From NCBI GenBank assembly GCA_903858635.1, contig CAIOJO010000511.1, forward strand, positions 1 to 33,587: a DNA stretch of 33,587 nucleotides. Reading direction: 5' to 3'. The stretch is from an uncultured Telmatospirillum sp. Its GTDB lineage: Bacteria > Pseudomonadota > Alphaproteobacteria > Rhodospirillales > Magnetospirillaceae. Both the position numbers and the translations under genes were made by a program. The notes beneath the pieces were generated by a model. That model saw nothing but the letters and a program-made list of their open reading frames with translations, was not told where the DNA came from and did no database searches. Positions 18,103 through 28,928 of the stretch are shown here, piece after piece (the stretch's first letter is position 1; each line of letters begins with the position of its first letter).

Positions 18103-19164
18103 ATGAAGACGACTATGAAGGTAAAGATCGGCCGAGCCGTGCTCGCCGCCGCAGGATGCTGCGCGATATCCTACGGTGCGCTGGCCGCCGAAATTACCGG
18201 CGCGGGGGCGACATTCCCCTACCCGGCTTACGGCAAATGGGCCGAAATGTACAAGGCCAAGGCCGGCACCGCACTGAACTATCAGTCGATCGGTTCCGGC
18301 GGCGGCATCAAGCAGATCGAAGCCAAGACCGTCGATTTTGGCGCCTCGGACATGCCGCTCGAGCCGGCCGACCTGGAAAAGAACGGCCTGATCCAGTGGC
18401 CGATGATCATGGGCGGTGACGTCCCCGTGGTGAACATCCCCGGCATCGCCGCCGGCCAGATGAAGCTCAGCGGCCCGGTTCTGGCCGACATCTATCTGGG
18501 CAAGATCGTCAAGTGGAACGATCCGGCCATCACCAAATTGAACCCCGACCTCAAGCTGCCCGACCAGGCTATCGCCGTGGTGCACCGCTCGGACGGATCG
18601 GGAACCACCTTCCTGTTCGTCAACTACCTGTCCCAGGTCAGCGCCGATTGGAAGTCCAAGGTCGGCGTCGGCACCTCGGTCGATTGGCCGGTCGGGGTGG
18701 GCGGCAAGGGCAATGAAGGCGTGGCCAATTTCAGCGGCCAGACGCCGGGCGCCATCGGCTATGTCGAGTATGCCTATGCCTTGCAGAACAAGCTGGCCTA
18801 CACCCTGCTGGAGAACAAGGACGGCGCCTTCGTCAAGCCGAGCGCCGAAGCCTTCGCCGCCGCCGCCGCCAACGCCGATTGGAAGGGCGCGCCCGGGTTC
18901 TACCTGGTCCTGACCAACCAGCCGGGCAAGACCAGCTGGCCGATCACCGGCGCCAGCTTCATCCTGCTGCACAAGGCGCAGCAGAACCCCGCGCAGGCGC
19001 AGGAAGTCCTCAAATTCTTCGACTGGGCCTACAAGAACGGTGGTAAGGCAGCCGAGGAACTGGACTATGTACCGATCCCGGCCAATGTTGTTACACTGGT
19101 CGAAGACGTCTGGTCGAAAGACGTCAAGTCCGCGGACGGGAAAGCAATCTGGCCAGCCAAATAG
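18103..19164 (+). CDS. pstS: PstS, periplasmic phosphate-binding protein
   Basis: PstS captures inorganic phosphate in the periplasm and delivers it to PstCAB. The 353-aa precursor has a signal peptide (cleavage likely after Ala29, GALAA) and starts the mature chain EITGAGATFPYPAYGKWAEM. Phosphate-binding loops GAGATFPYP, SIGSGGGIKQI, FGASDMPL and HRSDGSGTTFLFVNYL are intact. I chose ATG at 18103, 6 nt after GGAGA; the frame is open further upstream but only this start gives a signal peptide at the N-terminus. It leads the pstSCAB operon. A candidate Pho box upstream suggests induction by phosphate limitation. Confidence 0.97.
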   Translation: MKTTMKVKIGRAVLAAAGCCAISYGALAAEITGAGATFPYPAYGKWAEMYKAKAGTALNYQSIGSGGGIKQIEAKTVDFGASDMPLEPADLEKNGLIQWPMIMGGDVPVVNIPGIAAGQMKLSGPVLADIYLGKIVKWNDPAITKLNPDLKLPDQAIAVVHRSDGSGTTFLFVNYLSQVSADWKSKVGVGTSVDWPVGVGGKGNEGVANFSGQTPGAIGYVEYAYALQNKLAYTLLENKDGAFVKPSAEAFAAAAANADWKGAPGFYLVLTNQPGKTSWPITGASFILLHKAQQNPAQAQEVLKFFDWAYKNGGKAAEELDYVPIPANVVTLVEDVWSKDVKSADGKAIWPAK

Positions 19165-19175
19165 ATAAAAGGGGG

Positions 19176-19209
19176 GAGCTGCCGGCCGATGGTTTTCGGC
19201 CGGCGGCTC
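19176..19209 (+). other. Stable stem-loop between pstS and pstC
   Basis: A 14-bp stem (19176-19189 with 19196-19209, one U-G pair) with a 6-nt loop starts 12 nt after the pstS stop. No T run follows, so it is not a full terminator. Such structures commonly protect the 3' end of the pstS message, letting the binding protein be made in excess over the membrane subunits. Confidence 0.75.
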
Positions 19210-19220
19210 CGTCATCCGCC

Positions 19221-20207
19221 ATGCAAAGCGACGTGATTGCTGAAGACGCCGCCCGGGAGATGCCGGCCAGCTACCAACTGCGGCCGAGTCTCATCACCGA
19301 CGGCGGGTATCGCCTGCTGACGTTGTCCGCCGCGATTCTGGTGGTACTCTGTCTGCTCGGCATCTTCCTTCTGTTGGTCGTCGAGAGCCTGCCCGCCTTT
19401 CAGCGCTTCGGGCTGGGTTTCGTCACCACCATGGCGTGGAATCCGGTGCGCGAGCTGTTCGGCGGCCTGGCGCCGATGTACGGCACGCTGGTCACCTCGG
19501 TGATCGCCATGCTGATCGCCGTACCCTTGGCCTTCGGCACCGCGTTCTTCGTCAACGAGCTTTGCCCGCATCGGCTGCGCGGCCCGATCACCCTCGGCGT
19601 CGAACTGCTGGCGGCCATCCCCAGCATCATCTACGGCATGTGGGGGCTGTTCGTCCTGGTGCCGATCCTCGCTCTTTACGTGCAGCCGTTCCTGATTGCG
19701 GTGATTGGTCCGATCCCGGTGCTTGGCGCCCTGTTCCAGGGCCCGCCCTTCGGCATCGGCATGTTGACCGCGGGCGCCATCCTGGGGGTCATGGTCACCC
19801 CCTATATCGCCGCCGTGGCCCGGCAGGTGATCGCCGACGTGCCGCCGCTGCTGCGCGAAGCCGCCTACGGGGTCGGTGCGACGCGGTGGGAAGTCTATCG
19901 CTACGTCCTCATGCCTTATGCCTCCAAAGGGCTGATGGGCGGCGTGATGCTGGGCCTGGGACGGGCCCTCGGCGAAACCATGGCGGTGACCTTCGTCATC
20001 GGCAACGCCCACCGCATTTCCATGTCTCTGCTGGCCCCTGCCACCACCATCTCGGCCACCCTGGCCAACGAGTTCACCGAAGCGGTTGGCGACCTCTATG
20101 TGTCGAGCCTGCTGGGGCTCGGCCTGATCCTGTTCGTCATCACCTTCGTCGTGCTGGCGATCGCCCGCTTCCTGCTCGCCCAACATAGCCACGAGGTCAA
20201 GTTTTGA
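19221..20207 (+). CDS. pstC: PstC, phosphate ABC transporter permease
   Basis: PstC is one of two membrane subunits of the phosphate importer. The 328-aa product has a cytoplasmic N-terminus, six transmembrane helices and the permease EAA loop, [20 protein letters not shown], which contacts PstB. Family motifs [17 protein letters not shown] and [16 protein letters not shown] are present. The ATG at 19221 comes 56 nt after pstS, behind a stem-loop, and lacks an obvious ribosome site. Its TGA overlaps the pstA start. Confidence 0.96.
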   Translation: MQSDVIAEDAAREMPASYQLRPSLITDGGYRLLTLSAAILVVLCLLGIFLLLVVESLPAFQRFGLGFVTTMAWNPVRELFGGLAPMYGTLVTSVIAMLIAVPLAFGTAFFVNELCPHRLRGPITLGVELLAAIPSIIYGMWGLFVLVPILALYVQPFLIAVIGPIPVLGALFQGPPFGIGMLTAGAILGVMVTPYIAAVARQVIADVPPLLREAAYGVGATRWEVYRYVLMPYASKGLMGGVMLGLGRALGETMAVTFVIGNAHRISMSLLAPATTISATLANEFTEAVGDLYVSSLLGLGLILFVITFVVLAIARFLLAQHSHEVKF

Positions 20208-21049
20208 CGCCCGAACCCGCCCTGCTGGCGCGTCGCAACGCCGTCGAACGTCTGATGGTCGGCCTGGCCTGGGTGGTCACCGGCATCGCGCTCGGCATCC
20301 TGGCGCTGATCCTGTTCGAGCTGGTGATCCGCGGCATGGCGTCCTTCAAGTTGGCCACCCTGACCGAGACGACGCCGGCGCCGGGCAGCCAGGGCGGGCT
20401 GTTGAATGCGATCATCGGCAGCCTGGCCATGACCGGCATCGCCATCGCGGTGGCCACGCCGGTCGCCGTGCTGGCCGGCACCTATCTCGCCGAATACGGC
20501 CGCCATTCGCGCTTCGCCCATGTGACGCGGTTCCTCAACGACACCTTGTTGTCGGCCCCTTCCATCGTCATCGGCTTGTTCGTCTACGGTCTGGTGGTCC
20601 GGCCCTCCGGTCATTTCTCCGGCTGGGCAGGGGCGCTGTCATTGGCCCTGATCGCCCTGCCGGTGATGGTCCGCACCACCGAGGACATGCTGAACATGGT
20701 GCCCGACTCGCTGCGCGAGGCGGCGGAAGCCCTCGGCGCGCCGCGCTGGCGGATGATCTTCAGCGTGGCCTATCGCGCCGCCATGAGCGGCATTCTGACC
20801 GGCATCCTGCTGGCGGTCGCCCGCATCTCCGGCGAGACGGCCCCCCTGCTGTTCACCGCACTGAACAACCAGTTCATGAGCTCCAGCATGAATGGACCGA
20901 TGGCCAGCCTGCCGGTGGCCATCTTCCAGTTCGCCATGAGCCCGTACAAGAACTGGCAGGAATTGGCTTGGGCCGGGGCGCTGCTGATCAGCGTCACCGT
21001 CCTGCTGTTGAACATCATAGCCCGGGTTACGGCCCGCCGAGGACGCTGA
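20204..21049 (+). CDS. pstA: PstA, phosphate ABC transporter permease
   Basis: PstA is the second membrane subunit of the phosphate importer. The 281-aa product has six transmembrane helices, the motif [17 protein letters not shown], the EAA loop [20 protein letters not shown] and [19 protein letters not shown], all typical of PstA. It begins with TTG at 20204, overlapping the pstC stop as TTGA, and a GAGGT site lies 8 nt upstream. Its own stop overlaps the pstB ATG (TGATG), so pstC, pstA and pstB are translationally coupled. Confidence 0.96.
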   Translation: MTPEPALLARRNAVERLMVGLAWVVTGIALGILALILFELVIRGMASFKLATLTETTPAPGSQGGLLNAIIGSLAMTGIAIAVATPVAVLAGTYLAEYGRHSRFAHVTRFLNDTLLSAPSIVIGLFVYGLVVRPSGHFSGWAGALSLALIALPVMVRTTEDMLNMVPDSLREAAEALGAPRWRMIFSVAYRAAMSGILTGILLAVARISGETAPLLFTALNNQFMSSSMNGPMASLPVAIFQFAMSPYKNWQELAWAGALLISVTVLLLNIIARVTARRGR

Positions 21050-21843
21050 TGACGCTCGCCACCCGTGATGACGCCACCGCACTGCCCCTCACCGAAGCCA
21101 AGATCGAGGTCAAGCATCTCAATTACTTCTATGGCCAGAACCAGGCGCTGAAGGACGTCTCCATCGACTTCCTCGACCGCCGGGTGACAACGCTGATCGG
21201 CCCGTCGGGTTGCGGCAAGTCGACGCTGCTGCGCGCCCTCAACCGCATTTCCGATTCGCCCGGGCAGCGCGCCGAAGGCCAGGTCCTCCTGGAAGACCAG
21301 AACATCCTTGACATAAAGGGCGACCTCACAGCGTTGCGGGCGCGCGTCGGGATGGTGTTCCAGAAGCCGACCCCCTTCCCCATGTCGATCTACGACAACA
21401 TCGCCTTCCCGATCCGCCTCTACCGCCGCCTGCCGCGCCCCGAGATGGACCAGGAAGTGGAACAGGCTTTGCGCAAGGCCGCGCTGTGGGAGGAAGTGAA
21501 GGACAAGCTGCGGCAAAGCGGTCTCAGCCTGTCGGGCGGCCAGCAGCAGCGGCTGTGCATCGCCCGGGCGATCGCCATCAAGCCGGAAGTGCTGCTGCTG
21601 GATGAACCGGCCTCGGCCCTCGATCCGATCTCCACCGCGTTGATCGACGAACTGGTGTGGGAACTGCGGCAGGACTATTGCCTGATCATGGTCACCCACA
21701 ACATGCAGCAGGCGGCCCGCATCGGCGACTATGTCGGCTTCATGTATCTGGGCGAACTGGTGGAATTCGGCGAAACCGAAGCCATGTTCAGCGCCCCCAA
21801 GCAGAAGCGGACCGAAGACTACATCACCGGCCGTTTCGGCTGA
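21049..21843 (+). CDS. pstB: PstB, phosphate ABC transporter ATPase
   Basis: PstB hydrolyses ATP to drive phosphate import. The 264-aa product has Walker A GPSGCGKS at 51-58, Q-loop Gln105 ([17 protein letters not shown]), signature [16 protein letters not shown] at 161-176, Walker B LLLDEP at 182-187 and the PstB-specific SALDPIST. The C-terminus ends in [12 protein letters not shown], also characteristic. The ATG at 21049 overlaps the pstA stop, with GAGGA upstream; an in-frame extension to 20968 lies inside pstA. No phoU follows, and the 3' end overlaps the convergent histidine kinase gene by 25 nt. Confidence 0.97.
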   Translation: MTLATRDDATALPLTEAKIEVKHLNYFYGQNQALKDVSIDFLDRRVTTLIGPSGCGKSTLLRALNRISDSPGQRAEGQVLLEDQNILDIKGDLTALRARVGMVFQKPTPFPMSIYDNIAFPIRLYRRLPRPEMDQEVEQALRKAALWEEVKDKLRQSGLSLSGGQQQRLCIARAIAIKPEVLLLDEPASALDPISTALIDELVWELRQDYCLIMVTHNMQQAARIGDYVGFMYLGELVEFGETEAMFSAPKQKRTEDYITGRFG

Positions 21844-23255
21844 TCGGCGGTCGGAAATGCCAACACCACCCGTAGACCGGGGCGATTGTCCTCAAGCTGC
21901 AGCCGCGCCTCGTGCAACTCGGCCACCGCCGACACCACGCTCAAGCCCAGACCGACACCGGGCGTGTGGCGGCTGCTGTCGAGGCGGATGAACGGTTCGA
22001 GGACGGCGCCGTACTGGGCTTCGGGGATCCCCGGGCCGTTGTCGGCCACCACCAGCCGAATCCCGCCGGCGTCGTTCTCCAGCCGGATCTCCACCCGGCC
22101 ATCGCCGCGGCTGTATTTGATGGCATTGTCGATCAGATTGATCAGCGCCTGGAAGATCAGTTGCGCATTGCCCTCTATCACCGCTTCCGGTCCGACGGCG
22201 ACGGACAGTGCGACGCCTTCGTCTTCGGCCAGGGGGCCGTAAAGTTCGGCCACATCGGTGACCAGCCGGTTGAGATCGACCGGGGCGAAGTCCTGACCGC
22301 TGGTCATGCCCTCGATGCGGGCGATGGAGAGCAGCGCGTTGAAGGTGGCAAGGATGCCGTCGACGTCGCGAATGGCCCCCGCCATCGCCGCCTGGGCCCC
22401 GTCGAGATCGGCCGCCTGTTCGCCCAGCAGGGCCGATTCGAGGCGGCTGCGCAGACGCGACAGCGGTGTCCGCAAATCGTGGGCGACGCTGCGGGTGACG
22501 GTGCGCATCGCGGTGAGCAGCCGCTGGTTGCGTTCCAGCATGGCATTGAGGTTGGCCGCCAACTGGTCGAACTCGTCGCCGCTGCCGCTCAACTGGATGC
22601 GCTCGGCGAAACCGCCGCGTCGCGTGGCGGCGGCGATCCGGTTGATGGCATCCAGCCGACCGAGGGCATGGCGCGCCATCACCAGACCGACCACCGCGCC
22701 GAGAAACAGACACAGGATACCGGCCCCGACCATGGTGCCGCCAATCACCCGGTCGAACAGTCCGCGGTCGGTCTGCAGCCGCCCGACCAGAAGCAGGCAA
22801 CAGCCTGGGAAGTCCGCCACACCGCCGCGGACCCGGCTCCCCCAATCCTCGAATTGCGGCGGCAAGCGGAAGCTCAGACGTCCCGAAGGCGAGGCCTTGG
22901 CGTCCGGCCAGGCAGCGATATTGCCGATGATCGGCACCCGATCGCTACCGATCAACAGGTAGACGCGCTGGCGGCCCTGCAGCGAGGCCATGCGGGTGCT
23001 GAGCTCGCCGGTCAAGCCGGCGACCCCGCCGCTGGCGAAGACGCTTTGCAATTGCGCGACTTCGCCGTCCACCGCGGCGTCGACCGACTGATCGAGCAGC
23101 GAACCGGTGGTCCAGCGGACCACGCCGAGCAAGGCGATATTGGTGACGGCGAACAGCAGGCCGCCGAGGAAGGCCAGACGGAAGGTCGAGGTGACCAGCG
23201 GCCGCAGGAACTGCCGCGAGCGGCGGCGCCAATGGCGGATGCGCCGCCCGGGCAC
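21819..23255 (-). CDS. Membrane sensor histidine kinase
   Basis: This kinase should phosphorylate the response regulator encoded just upstream. The 478-aa product has TM1 at about 27-46, a periplasmic domain of about 120 residues containing a CC pair (Cys152-153), TM2 at about 170-194, a HAMP domain, and the kinase core. The core has H-box [14 protein letters not shown] with His259, N-box Asn377 ([10 protein letters not shown]), DNGPGIP at 405-411 and the second glycine box GVGLGLS at 433-439. It starts with GTG at 23255, 3 nt after the regulator stop. The signal is unknown; despite lying beside pst genes it is not an evident PhoR, because it lacks a PAS domain. Its last 25 nt overlap the end of pstB. 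Confidence 0.94.
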   Translation of the reverse strand: MPGRRIRHWRRRSRQFLRPLVTSTFRLAFLGGLLFAVTNIALLGVVRWTTGSLLDQSVDAAVDGEVAQLQSVFASGGVAGLTGELSTRMASLQGRQRVYLLIGSDRVPIIGNIAAWPDAKASPSGRLSFRLPPQFEDWGSRVRGGVADFPGCCLLLVGRLQTDRGLFDRVIGGTMVGAGILCLFLGAVVGLVMARHALGRLDAINRIAAATRRGGFAERIQLSGSGDEFDQLAANLNAMLERNQRLLTAMRTVTRSVAHDLRTPLSRLRSRLESALLGEQAADLDGAQAAMAGAIRDVDGILATFNALLSIARIEGMTSGQDFAPVDLNRLVTDVAELYGPLAEDEGVALSVAVGPEAVIEGNAQLIFQALINLIDNAIKYSRGDGRVEIRLENDAGGIRLVVADNGPGIPEAQYGAVLEPFIRLDSSRHTPGVGLGLSVVSAVAELHEARLQLEDNRPGLRVVLAFPTADQPKRPVM

Positions 23256-23258
23256 TCC

Positions 23259-23939
23259 CTAATCCCCCGCTTGCAGCATGTATCCGGCGCCGCGCACCGT
23301 GCGGATCATCGGATTCTCGGGGTCCGCTTCGATCTTCTGGCGCAGCCGGCTGATATGCACGTCGATGACATTGGTCTGCGGATCGAATCGGTAGTCCCAC
23401 ACCGCCTCCAACAGCATGGTGCGGGTGATCACTTGGCCCGCGTGCCGCATCAGGTATTCGAGCAGCCGGAATTCCCGTGGCTGCAAGGGAATCGGCTTGC
23501 CGGCGCGCTTCACCGTGCGGGTCAACAGATCCATCTCCAAATCGCCGACCCGCAGTTGTGGAGCCGCCGCCGCGCCCCGCTCGCCGCGCCGCAGCAGGGC
23601 TTCCAGCCGGGCCAGCACCTCGACGAAGGCATAAGGCTTGGCCAGGTAGTCGTCGCCGCCGCCGCGCAACCCCTTGACCCGTTCGTCAACATCGCCGAGA
23701 GCGCTGAGGAACAGCACCGGCGTGTCATGGCCGGATTTGCGCAGGGCTTCGACCATCAGCAGGCCGTCGAGGCGGGGCAGCATGCGATCGACGATCAGCG
23801 CGTCGTAGCGCCCGCAATTGGCGAACTCCAGGCCCTCGATGCCGTCGCGCGCAACGTCGACCGCAAAACCCGCTTCCCTGAGGCCCCGCACCAGAAAGGC
23901 GGCCGCCTCGACATCGTCTTCTGCAATCAGGAGTCTCAT
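23259..23939 (-). CDS. OmpR/PhoB-family response regulator
   Basis: The 226-aa product has a receiver domain with acidic pocket Asp8-Asp9, phosphoacceptor Asp51 (LIVDRMLP), Ser79 and Lys101 (LAKPY). A winged-helix DNA-binding domain follows from about 130 (LQPREFRLLEYLMRHAGQVI, then NVIDVHISRLRQKI). It begins with ATG at 23939 and is first in a leftward pair with the kinase, 3 nt apart. A CATAAT hexamer at 23972-23977 (complement strand) is a possible -10. Target genes are not known; the neighbouring pst operon is a possibility but position alone is weak evidence. Confidence 0.94.
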   Translation of the reverse strand: MRLLIAEDDVEAAAFLVRGLREAGFAVDVARDGIEGLEFANCGRYDALIVDRMLPRLDGLLMVEALRKSGHDTPVLFLSALGDVDERVKGLRGGGDDYLAKPYAFVEVLARLEALLRRGERGAAAAPQLRVGDLEMDLLTRTVKRAGKPIPLQPREFRLLEYLMRHAGQVITRTMLLEAVWDYRFDPQTNVIDVHISRLRQKIEADPENPMIRTVRGAGYMLQAGD

Positions 23940-24164
23940 GACCTCGGTCGGTCTCGCTTTGCGTCGCCGGCATTATGCCAAGGCGAGGCCGATCCGGCCA
24001 GCTGCGACCGGTGCGGGACGTCAATGATTGATCCGAGGCGCCGAATCGGTCATTCCAGGAAATCGACGCCCACCCGCCGCGCCGGCGTGCTAGAACCTGC
24101 TTTGGCGCCGCCAATATTATCTGGTAGCCCGCGCTTTGGGTATCGACCCTAGGAAAGCCTTACG

Positions 24165-24713
24165 ATGCGCCACACCACCATGTTGATCCTGCCCGGGTTG
24201 GGCGATTCGGGGCTGTCGCATTGGCAAACCCTGTGGCAGTTGTCGACCCCGGGGGCGCGGCGCGTCGAACAGTTGGACTGGGACCATCCGGTCCTGCCGG
24301 AATGGATCGACCGCCTGCAGGACGCGGTGGTCGAGGCGCCATCGCCGGTAGTCCTGGTGGCGCACAGCCTGGCCTGCGTCCTGGTCACCCATTGGGCCCG
24401 CAGCGGCGCCGCCGGGCGTGTCGCGGCGGCCATGCTGGTCGCCCCCGCCGATGTCGAGTCCGAGGCCCGCACGCCGCCGCACAGTTGGGGCTTCGCTCCC
24501 ATTCCGCGCGATCCGCTGCCTTTCCCCACCTTGGTGGTGGCCAGCAGCGACGACAGTTACGTCGAGATCGAACGGGCCCGCGAGTTCGCCTCGTCGTGGC
24601 GGGCTCGCTTGGTGGAGATCGGTCGCGCCGGCCACATCAACGGCAATTCCGGGCTCGGCGCCTGGCCGGAAGGGCGCCGCCTGCTCAATGAAATGCTCGC
24701 ATCGCCGCTCTGA
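24165..24713 (+). CDS. RBBP9/YdeN-family alpha/beta serine hydrolase
   Basis: The 182-aa protein is a compact alpha/beta hydrolase of the RBBP9/YdeN family. The oxyanion-type start LILPGLGDSGLSHWQTLW, nucleophile Ser68 in VAHSLAC, acid in SSDDSYV (Asp129/130) and His157 in GHINGNSGLG form an apparent full triad. No signal peptide is present, so it is cytoplasmic. Natural substrates of the family are poorly defined. The ATG at 24165 has AGGA 10 nt upstream. It stands alone between the leftward two-component genes and the rightward N-ATPase operon; 101 nt separate it from atpD, and read-through into that operon is possible since no terminator was seen. Confidence 0.9.
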   Translation: MRHTTMLILPGLGDSGLSHWQTLWQLSTPGARRVEQLDWDHPVLPEWIDRLQDAVVEAPSPVVLVAHSLACVLVTHWARSGAAGRVAAAMLVAPADVESEARTPPHSWGFAPIPRDPLPFPTLVVASSDDSYVEIERAREFASSWRARLVEIGRAGHINGNSGLGAWPEGRRLLNEMLASPL

Positions 24714-24787
24714 CCCGCGAAATCCCCTCTTTGCGAATTCCCGTTGCAGTGCAAAATGTCGATGGCGCCCTTCGGGACGACCGATAA

Positions 24788-26684
<1,897 letters not shown>

Positions 26685-26688
<4 letters not shown>

Positions 26689-26975
26689 ACAGCGGCAACA
26701 ATCACCCCGAACGCCTCGACAAGAAGGTCAAGCAACACCGGCTGCGCCGCGAGCGGCGGCTGCGCGAAGGAGAGCGGTCGATCGGCGAGGACCTCGCCCA
26801 GATCGGCGTGCTGGGACTGACCATTGTCGCGCCGACGCTGCTCGGCATCTATGGCGGCCACTGGCTCGATCAGCACTTTCCGGGGCCATCGCGCCTGTTC
26901 TGGACGTTGGGGCTGCTGGTCACCGGACTGGCGCTCGGCTGCCGCCTGGCTTGGAAGAGGATCACCCGGCCATGA
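26685..26975 (+). CDS. atpQ: AtpQ, N-ATPase-associated membrane protein (AtpI-like)
   Basis: The 96-aa product has a highly basic N-terminal tail (DKKVKQHRLRRERRLREGER) followed by two transmembrane helices (about 39-58 and 70-90) with GIYGGHWLDQ between, as in AtpI/AtpZ-type proteins. AtpQ occurs in N-ATPase operons between atpC and atpR. It is thought to aid assembly or cation supply, but its role has not been settled to my knowledge. ATG at 26685 overlaps the atpC stop (ATGA) and its stop overlaps atpR. Confidence 0.88.
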
Positions 26976-27253
26976 CCGTCGACCTCGCCATGCTGGCGGT
27001 CAGCGCCGCCGTGGGGTGCGCCGGAGTGGGCTTCGGCCTGGTCTATTTCGCCCTGGTACGGAAGAGCGCCCTATTGTTCGTCGCCCCCGAAGGTCGCGCC
27101 TTGGGGCTCGCTCTGACGGCCGGTCGGATGGCTGCGGCGGCGTGCCTGCTGTGGCTTGCCGCCAGGCTTGGCGCCTTGCCGCTGCTCGCCGCCTTGGGCG
27201 GCTTCCTGGCGGCCCGAGCCATCTATTTGCGCCGTCATCGGCAGGAGTCCTAG
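26972..27253 (+). CDS. atpR: AtpR, N-ATPase-specific small membrane protein
   Basis: The 93-aa product is almost wholly hydrophobic, with three predicted transmembrane helices (about 5-28, 45-64, 67-84), conserved-looking FGLVYFALVRKS after the first, and Arg52 and Arg65 in or near helix 2. AtpR is found only in N-ATPase operons, where it has been proposed to interact with the c subunit. This is a diagnostic marker for the family. ATG at 26972 overlaps the atpQ stop (ATGA) and its TAG abuts the atpB ATG. Confidence 0.88.
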   Translation: MTVDLAMLAVSAAVGCAGVGFGLVYFALVRKSALLFVAPEGRALGLALTAGRMAAAACLLWLAARLGALPLLAALGGFLAARAIYLRRHRQES

Positions 27254-27919
27254 ATGGCATCGCCCCTGGTCAGTGCCGAAGTCTTTCACCTGGGCCGGCT
27301 GGTGGTAACCCGCCCGGTGGTGACGACCTGGGCGATCATGGCCGTCCTCACCCTGGCCGGCCGTTGGGCGACCCGGCGTCTGCGCCCCTTGCCCGACCGC
27401 CGGCAGGCAGTGCTCGAACTGCTGGTCGGCGGTATCGTCGAGCAGATCGAAAGCGTCCTGCGCAAGGACGGACGGCGCTATCTGCCGCTGCTCGGCACGC
27501 TGTTCCTGTTCATCATGGTGGCCAACCTGTCCGGGCTGATCCCCGGCGTCGAGGCCCCCACCGCCAAGATCGAGACCACGGCGGCACTGGCGCTGATCGT
27601 CTTCGTCGCCGCCCATGCCTACGGCCTCGGGGCGCGGGGGCCAAAGCGCTACCTGGCCAGTTTCGCCGAGCCCAAGCTGTTCATGCTGCCGCTCAATCTG
27701 CTGTCCGAACTGACCCGCCATTTCTCGCTGATGGTAAGGCTGTTCGGCAATGTGATGAGCGGCGAATTCGTCATCGCCATGGTCGCCGCCCTGGCCGGCC
27801 TGTTGGTTCCGATCCCGCTGATGGCCTTGGAAATCCTGGTCGGTGTGGTCCAGGCCTATATCTTCACCATCCTCGCCACGGTCTTCATTGGCGCCGCCGT
27901 CGGCAGCGTCGAAAGATAA
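27254..27919 (+). CDS. atpB: N-ATPase subunit a (AtpB)
   Basis: Subunit a forms the two ion half-channels against the c ring. The 221-aa product has about five to six transmembrane helices and the essential stator arginine, Arg162, in SLMVRLFGNVMSGEFV. Upstream motifs LFLFIMVANLSGLIPG and LPLNLLSELTRHFSL are typical of the family. It begins with ATG at 27254 immediately after the atpR stop, with AGGAG upstream (GGCAGGAGTCCTAG). It is shorter than many housekeeping a subunits, as is usual for N-ATPases. Confidence 0.95.
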   Translation: MASPLVSAEVFHLGRLVVTRPVVTTWAIMAVLTLAGRWATRRLRPLPDRRQAVLELLVGGIVEQIESVLRKDGRRYLPLLGTLFLFIMVANLSGLIPGVEAPTAKIETTAALALIVFVAAHAYGLGARGPKRYLASFAEPKLFMLPLNLLSELTRHFSLMVRLFGNVMSGEFVIAMVAALAGLLVPIPLMALEILVGVVQAYIFTILATVFIGAAVGSVER

Positions 27920-27928
27920 GGAGCTCGC

Positions 27929-28171
27929 ATGGACGTCAAAATGCTCAGCATCATCGGAGCGGCGCTGGCCGTCTCGATCGGTTCCATCGGCCCGGCCCTG
28001 GGCGAAGGCCGCGCCGTTGCCGCCTGCATGGACGCCATCGCCCGCCAGCCGGATGCCGCGGGCACCCTGTCGCGAACCCTGTTCGTCGGCTTGGCGATGA
28101 TCGAAACCATGGCGATCTATTGCCTGGTGGTGGCCCTTCTGCTGCTGTTCGCCAACCCTTACGCCGGCTGA
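27929..28171 (+). CDS. atpE: N-ATPase subunit c (AtpE), rotor ring protein
   Basis: Subunit c forms the ion-carrying rotor ring. The 80-aa hairpin has helix 1 (about 6-34) with GSIGPALGEGRA, polar loop ARQPDA (38-43) and helix 2 (about 48-76). The ion-binding carboxylate is Glu59 in IETMAIYCLV. Compared with the sodium-binding Ilyobacter c subunit, Gln32 is replaced by Glu26, Glu65 is Glu59, Ser66 is Thr60 and Tyr70 is Tyr64. Each subunit therefore carries two membrane glutamates, as in other N-ATPases, whose coupling ion has been reported as sodium by prediction and protons in at least one experimental case. GGAG lies 5 nt before ATG 27929. Confidence 0.95.
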   Translation: MDVKMLSIIGAALAVSIGSIGPALGEGRAVAACMDAIARQPDAAGTLSRTLFVGLAMIETMAIYCLVVALLLLFANPYAG

Positions 28172-28172
28172 C

Positions 28173-28928
28173 ATGCATTTCGACTGGTCCACACTGGCGC
28201 TGCAGACGATCAACCTGCTCGTCCTGTGTTGGCTGCTGCATCGCTTCCTCTACCGGCCGGTCCTTGGCCTGCTCGATGCGCGGCGGCGCCAGGTCGCCGA
28301 CCAGTTGGCCGAGGCCGCCACCGCCCAGGACCAGGCCAGACGCGAACGGGCCGCGCTGGAGGCCGAACGCGACGGCCTCTCCGGCCAGCGCGACGCGGTG
28401 CTGGCTGCCGCTGCGGAGAAGGCCGACCGGCTGCTCCGCGAGCGGCTGGACCAGGCGCAGCGTCAGGCGGCGACCTTGATCGAGGAAGGCCGCCGGGCCA
28501 TCGGCCAGGAACAGGCGCGGGCCTTGCAGGACAGCAAGGTGGCCACCCTCGACCTCGCCACGCGGATCGCCGGCCGCCTGCTGGCGGCCTCGCCGGCCAG
28601 TGTCCGGGCGATCGCCTGGATCGACCTGATCGAACAGCATCTGGCCGCCCTGCCGGCCGAGGAACGTCTGGCCTTGTGCCGACAGATCCAGGAGGGGGGG
28701 AAGCTGCGGGTGGTCACCGCCGATTTCCTGCCCACCGCCGTGCAGCCCAGTTGGCAGCAACGCCTGGGCGCCGCCTTGGGCTGCGCGGTCGAACCGGAAT
28801 TCGCCGTCGACCCCGCCCTGCTGGGCGGCGCCGAGCTGTTCTTCCCGGGTGCCATCCTCAGATTCTCCTGGAAGGACGCCTTGGCCAACCTGCGCTTGGA
28901 ATTGGAGAAGGCCGATGCCGCTGGCTGA
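28173..28928 (+). CDS. atpF: N-ATPase subunit b with delta-like C-terminal domain (AtpF)
   Basis: The peripheral stalk holds the catalytic head still. The 251-aa product is much longer than a usual b (about 160 aa). It has one membrane helix (about 7-25), a charged coiled coil (about 35-125) and a third part, about 140-245. That last part includes KLRVVTADFLPTAVQPSWQQ and DPALLGGAELFFPGAILRFS, the pattern seen at the C-terminus of subunit delta/OSCP. No atpH exists in the operon, so this fusion probably supplies the delta function. ATG at 28173 is 1 nt after the atpE stop, and the 3' end overlaps atpA by 14 nt. Confidence 0.9.
   Translation: MHFDWSTLALQTINLLVLCWLLHRFLYRPVLGLLDARRRQVADQLAEAATAQDQARRERAALEAERDGLSGQRDAVLAAAAEKADRLLRERLDQAQRQAATLIEEGRRAIGQEQARALQDSKVATLDLATRIAGRLLAASPASVRAIAWIDLIEQHLAALPAEERLALCRQIQEGGKLRVVTADFLPTAVQPSWQQRLGAALGCAVEPEFAVDPALLGGAELFFPGAILRFSWKDALANLRLELEKADAAG

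Noticed and set aside
21819-23939. The two-component pair as PhoR-PhoB because of the pst neighbour
   Set aside because: The kinase has a large periplasmic domain and HAMP but no PAS domain, and the genes converge on pst rather than share an operon; the response regulator subfamily is too broad to decide.
21912-24152. A 746-codon plus-strand frame across the histidine kinase and response regulator
   Set aside because: It is the antisense of two complete signalling genes, with no recognisable motif and no ribosome site.
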